Shown: positions 4,513-7,601 of the stretch, piece after piece
Layout of the letters: each line of letters opens with the position of its first letter
Numbering within the stretch: the first letter of the stretch is position 1
NCBI GenBank assembly: GCA_038326615.1
Contig: JBBQKF010000118.1
Coordinates: 1-7,601 of the forward strand
Direction: 5' to 3'
DNA length: 7,601 bases
DNA from: JBBQKF01 sp038326615
GTDB taxonomy: Bacteria > Bacillota > Clostridia > Saccharofermentanales > UBA5734
The notes under the pieces: model-generated
The model's input: only the letters and a program-made list of their open reading frames with translations
Databases searched by the model: none
What the model was told of the DNA's origin: nothing
Made by a program: the position numbers and the translations under genes

Positions 4513-7500
4513 TAAATTTTACAAAAAATAATAGTAAAAATATAAAAATAACAACTGTTATTTTTATATTTTTATTTTTTGTAAATATTTTTTATCTTAG
4601 TAGGGTTGAGGCGGCCCTTAATCAGCAGATAAATTATCAAGGTAAGCTTACGAACTCTACAAATGTGGCGGTAACAAATGGAACGTATAATATGGAATTT
4701 AAACTCTATACAGTTTCATCTGGGGGGACTGCTCTTTGGACTGAGTCAAGAACTGGTGGAAATAGAGTGCAGGTTACAAACGGACTCTTCTCTGTGATGC
4801 TAGGTGAAGTGAGTTCACTTGCAGGAGTAAATTTTGACCAGACACTTTACTTCGGATTAAATATCGGAGGAACTGCAGTGACACCATCTTGGGATGGAGA
4901 AATGAATCCACGTAAAAAACTTGGAGTGGTGCCGGCCGCCATGATTGCAGAAACTGCCAATACGGCTACTACTGCTGGAACTGTCACAACTGCTGCTCAG
5001 CCTACTATCACATCACTGGGGACTCTTACTGGTCTAACAGTTACTGGTGTTTCAACATTAAGAGGTATAACGGTAGATAATGCAATAGCAACTCAAGATA
5101 GGATAAATATAACAGCCGCTTCGACAGGTGCTGCTCGCTTCGATGGAACATTAACCAATCTTGATTTAACTGCTGCTCGAACTTGGACACTTCCAAATAA
5201 TACCGGAACTCTTGCTTTAACTTCCGACATCACAGCGCAAGTTTACCCAGGAGCAGGAATCCCAAATAGTACTGGTTCTGCTTGGGGAACATCATATACA
5301 GTTGGAACAGGAGCAAATAATCTAGTTCAATTAAATGGATCATCACAACTACCAGCAGTCTCAGCTGCACTATTAACAAACTTCCCAACACTAAATCAAA
5401 ACACAACAGGTACAGCAGCATCACTATCAGCAATCCTCGCTTCAACTCTTGGAGGTAGTGGTGTAAACAATGCTGGAAATCTAACATGGGGTTCAGGAGG
5501 AACACTAGGTAGTGCTGCATATACAGCAGCATCTGCATATCAAGCATCAAATACAAACCTAACTTCACTTTCTGGATTAACATATGCATCTCCATCATTT
5601 GTAAAGATGACTGCAGCTGGAACATTTGCACTGGATACGAATACATACGCAACTACCGGTTCTCTCTCAAGTTATGTTCCTTATACAGGAGCTACGGGGA
5701 ATGTTGACTTAGGAGCAAATACAATTACATCTAAAATTTTTAAAGCTTATGATGCTGTAGGAACATATAGTAACATTCAGATGGTTGGAGGTGTTGCTAA
5801 TCCGAGATTAATGCAATACATTGGTTCTTCTTCTGGAAATTCTATTAGTAATTTAGCAGTAAGAATTGTTCCGGACCCATCAATTACTGTGCAAAAACCA
5901 ATTTTTCTTGAATTAAGAACAAACAATAATAGCACTGGAGCTTTTAATACATATTGGTTTCAAACTACTTCAAAAACAAACTTAGTTACATCATCGGGGG
6001 ATGGAACAGGAGTAGGTACTCCTTTTGAAATATCAACAAGAGGAGAAACTTATACTACTCCAGCTATCTATGTAGATAATACAATAAATCAACTTATTGG
6101 TATTAGTAATAATTCCCCAACTGCTCGTTTGCATCTTCCAGCCGGTACTGCAACCGCCGGAACCGCCCCTCTAAAATTCACTTCAGGAACAAACTTAACA
6201 ACACCCGAAGCCGGAGCCGTCGAGTACGACGGCTCGCATCTCTACTTTACCGCCGTAAATGCCGGAACTCGTTATCAACTTGATCAACAAAGTGACCCTA
6301 CTATGGTAACTGCAACAAATACATTTGGTGCTACTAATAGAATTTTAAAATCAGACAATACTAGTCGTGGTGTTGTTCAAAGTGGTATAAGTATAGATGA
6401 AGCAGACAAAATTACTTCAAATTCTGGAGCTTCATTTAATAAAAATTTAACAGTTGGAACTACAACTCCATACACAGGACAGACTGCAATATTCTTTGGA
6501 GACTCTGTAACTGTACAAGGATTCTTTTCGGGACCTGTTTCTTCTTCTTTGGGTGTAATTCAAGACAATAAAGGAATTTCAGGTACAACGATGAATGCTT
6601 TTAATACTCGATATTCCGAAATTCCAATTATTACTGGAGGAAATATAAATGACTATAAATACATATTCTTTAATTATGGTATTAATGATGCATATCAAGG
6701 AATTTCTGTAGCTAATTATACGACAAGTTTAGGTTCAGCAATTGATGAAGCTATATCTAGGGGATGGGTACAAAATAAAATAGTTATAATTTCTCCAAAC
6801 TACGTTACTGATTTATCCAAAAACGTAGAGAATTATGCAGCTGCTGCTGTATCAGTAGCTAAACAAAAAGGTGTTCAATATACAAATACTTATTACTATA
6901 CTAGAGATAATGGAGGATCTTCTTTACTTTCAGATGGGGTTCATCCAACAATTAATGGTGGTTTAATAATGGCTAGATCTATACTCTCTAATATAGATGG
7001 TGGAGGTGAACACTCTGGATCTTTCATTGTTCAAAAGTCTCTTGATATAGGTGGATTTGCAAAGATAGGAGGTGACTTAACAACTTTAAATAGTATTGTA
7101 AATATAAATAATACAACTAAACCAAATCCTACTATTAGTGGAGATATAGTTCTTCCTTATGGTGGAGCAATAAGAAGTTCATACGTAGGAAGAACAGATA
7201 TATACTCTTCTTTTGTTCCAATGTCATCTACTGGATATGTAACTCAAATTAATAATAATGTATCTTCTGGTTCAATTGATTTTAATGTATCAGGTGGTAC
7301 AAATGAAAGTAGTGTTAATGCATTAAATATCAACTATACTGGTATTTCTACGTTTAAATTTAATGTTAATTCTCCCTCATATGGTGTAAATTATGGTGGT
7401 TTGATTTCTTCAACTGGAGCTGGTTTTACAAACGACCTGGCTCTTTGGAATGGTGGACAGACAGTCCTAACAAACAGATATGCAAATGGAACTATATCAT

Positions 7501-7601
7501 TAATACCAGGTGGAGCTACAAATGGAACAACAGGCACTGCAACTATTATATCTAGAACGGGAATATCTTCTCCTGGATTAATTGTAGATACTGATACTCT
7601 A
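4506..7601 (+). CDS. Giant exported fibre-like protein with embedded SGNH/GDSL hydrolase domain, 3' end outside window
   Basis: The frame is open from ATG 4506 to the last base, giving 1032 residues with no stop. A signal peptide covers about 1-36 (hydrophobic 'TVIFIFLFFVNIF', cut near VEA). An N-terminal beta domain (about 38-125) has 'NYQGKLT...NGTYNMEFKLY', 'VTNGLFSVMLG' and 'FDQTLYFGLNIGG'. Tail-fibre-type motifs follow: 'QPTITSLGTLTGLTVTG', 'RTWTLPNNTGTLALTSDI' (225-242), 'YVPYTGATGNVDLGANTI' (390-407) and 'LPAGTATAGTAPLKFTSG' (from 544). An SGNH hydrolase domain spans about 655-835, then beta-rich Gly/Ser/Thr/Asn sequence continues to the edge. Proteins of this style often end in an endosialidase-chaperone (S74) domain, but that part is not in view. 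Likely role: a secreted surface fibre or adhesin that also trims a carbohydrate or ester. It is third in the HTH-fic operon. The translation is clear; target and role are inferred. Confidence 0.9.
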   Translation, partial: MKINFTKNNSKNIKITTVIFIFLFFVNIFYLSRVEAALNQQINYQGKLTNSTNVAVTNGTYNMEFKLYTVSSGGTALWTESRTGGNRVQVTNGLFSVMLGEVSSLAGVNFDQTLYFGLNIGGTAVTPSWDGEMNPRKKLGVVPAAMIAETANTATTAGTVTTAAQPTITSLGTLTGLTVTGVSTLRGITVDNAIATQDRINITAASTGAARFDGTLTNLDLTAARTWTLPNNTGTLALTSDITAQVYPGAGIPNSTGSAWGTSYTVGTGANNLVQLNGSSQLPAVSAALLTNFPTLNQNTTGTAASLSAILASTLGGSGVNNAGNLTWGSGGTLGSAAYTAASAYQASNTNLTSLSGLTYASPSFVKMTAAGTFALDTNTYATTGSLSSYVPYTGATGNVDLGANTITSKIFKAYDAVGTYSNIQMVGGVANPRLMQYIGSSSGNSISNLAVRIVPDPSITVQKPIFLELRTNNNSTGAFNTYWFQTTSKTNLVTSSGDGTGVGTPFEISTRGETYTTPAIYVDNTINQLIGISNNSPTARLHLPAGTATAGTAPLKFTSGTNLTTPEAGAVEYDGSHLYFTAVNAGTRYQLDQQSDPTMVTATNTFGATNRILKSDNTSRGVVQSGISIDEADKITSNSGASFNKNLTVGTTTPYTGQTAIFFGDSVTVQGFFSGPVSSSLGVIQDNKGISGTTMNAFNTRYSEIPIITGGNINDYKYIFFNYGINDAYQGISVANYTTSLGSAIDEAISRGWVQNKIVIISPNYVTDLSKNVENYAAAAVSVAKQKGVQYTNTYYYTRDNGGSSLLSDGVHPTINGGLIMARSILSNIDGGGEHSGSFIVQKSLDIGGFAKIGGDLTTLNSIVNINNTTKPNPTISGDIVLPYGGAIRSSYVGRTDIYSSFVPMSSTGYVTQINNNVSSGSIDFNVSGGTNESSVNALNINYTGISTFKFNVNSPSYGVNYGGLISSTGAGFTNDLALWNGGQTVLTNRYANGTISLIPGGATNGTTGTATIISRTGISSPGLIVDTDTL
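4535..4574 (+). repeat. Perfect 19-bp inverted repeat over the signal-peptide codons
   Basis: Bases 4535-4553 and 4556-4574 are exact reverse complements, with only AC between them. The A-rich arm encodes the polar n-region (SKNIKITT) and the T-rich arm the hydrophobic core (VIFIFLF). It starts 29 bases after the ATG. All pairs but two (one C-G and 18 A-T) would need checking for strength: only one C-G pair is present. The A-then-T bias of signal peptides in AT-rich genomes favours such symmetry, yet the match is perfect. Confidence 0.85.
6121..6270 (+). other. GC-rich island within the fibre gene
   Basis: Hand counts give 34 G+C in each of the two 60-base blocks 6121-6180 and 6181-6240 (57%), and 26 in 6241-6300. 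The block 6061-6120 has 16 and 6301-6360 has 17 (27-28%). Codons shift to GCC, ACC, GTC, GAC and TAC. The island encodes the 'LPAGTATAGTAP...PEAGAVEYDGSHLYFT' module (about residues 540-590), a motif I recall as widely shared among fibre-like proteins. It was probably acquired or converted from another source. Confidence 0.75.
6214..6235 (+). repeat. Perfect 9-bp GC-rich hairpin in the fibre gene
   Basis: GAGCCGTCG and CGACGGCTC are exact reverse complements around an AGTA loop, inside the codons for 'GAVEYDGS'. It is the most stable short stem I found in the window. No T-run follows, so it is not an ordinary terminator. Confidence 0.8.
6468..7010 (+). other. SGNH/GDSL hydrolase domain coding region
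   Basis: All four key blocks are present in order within the giant protein. Block I is 'FFGDSVTVQG' with nucleophile Ser667. Block II is 'GISGTTM' with Gly693 for the oxyanion hole. Block III is 'YGINDA' with Gly725 and Asn727. Block V is 'DGVHP' with Asp810 and His813. The 'YKYIFFNYGIND' strand before block III and 'NKIVIISPNYV' fit the alternating beta/alpha fold. The distance from Ser to His (146 residues) suits a compact family member. Such enzymes cleave acyl esters, including acetyl groups on sugars. The substrate here is unknown. The domain follows 'NLTVGTTTPY', a form of the fibre motif 'VGIGTTSP', so it was probably inserted at a module edge. Confidence 0.85.

Noticed and set aside
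5230..5652. Minus-strand open frame of 140 codons
   Set aside because: It lies wholly inside the clear fibre gene. Its Leu/Met/Gln-rich translation has no domain-like pattern and arises from A-ending codons on the + strand.
7011..7601. Endosialidase-chaperone (peptidase S74) C-terminus of the fibre
   Set aside because: Expected from the protein style, but the gene runs off the window and no such motif is visible in the part shown.

Overview
The window is AT-rich DNA in the standard bacterial code: TGA and TAA both end genes, and there is no in-frame TGA inside any called gene. The gene content suggests a Candidate Phyla Radiation (Patescibacteria) bacterium, probably of the Parcubacteria type. 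The clues are a DUF916-like/WxL-like secreted pair, a surface protein with fibronectin repeats and a Cys-rich motif, a short helix-turn-helix (HTH) protein with one membrane helix, and a very long fibre-like exported protein whose N-terminus and repeat motifs are typical of that group. The assignment rests on recalled family patterns, not on a search. All supported genes are on the + strand.

Region 1 (1-2837) is a compact cell-surface operon: the 3' part of a DUF916-like membrane-anchored protein, a WxL-like secreted protein 13 bases later, and a two-FN3-domain membrane-anchored protein that overlaps its neighbour by ATGA. This resembles the Gram-positive WxL/WxL-interacting-protein loci and probably builds a cell-surface assembly.

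Region 2 (2838-3062) is a 225-base gap with a convincing promoter (TTGAAT, 17 bases, TATAAT) and a leader of about 90 bases. It starts a second operon: an HTH/transmembrane protein (3063-3428), a RhuM-Fic protein (3486-4448) and a giant exported protein (4506 to beyond the window end; 1032 residues visible, no stop).

Two things stand out. First, the RhuM-Fic gene sits between two identical 73-base direct repeats (3420-3492 and 4440-4512, exactly 1020 bases apart). Each copy supplies the last two codons and stop of the gene before it, a small hairpin, and the start codon of the gene after it. Removing one 1020-base unit would join the HTH gene directly to the giant gene with one copy of the leader, so the fic gene looks like a clean, possibly excisable cassette. 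Second, the giant protein carries a complete SGNH/GDSL hydrolase catalytic set (GDS, Gly, GIND, DGVH) inside an otherwise phage-tail-fibre-like chain, which suggests a surface fibre that modifies a polysaccharide or ester on a neighbouring or host cell. The same gene has a perfect 19-base-pair inverted repeat over its signal-peptide codons and a short GC-rich island (about 57% against about 27% on both sides) with a perfect 9-base-pair hairpin.
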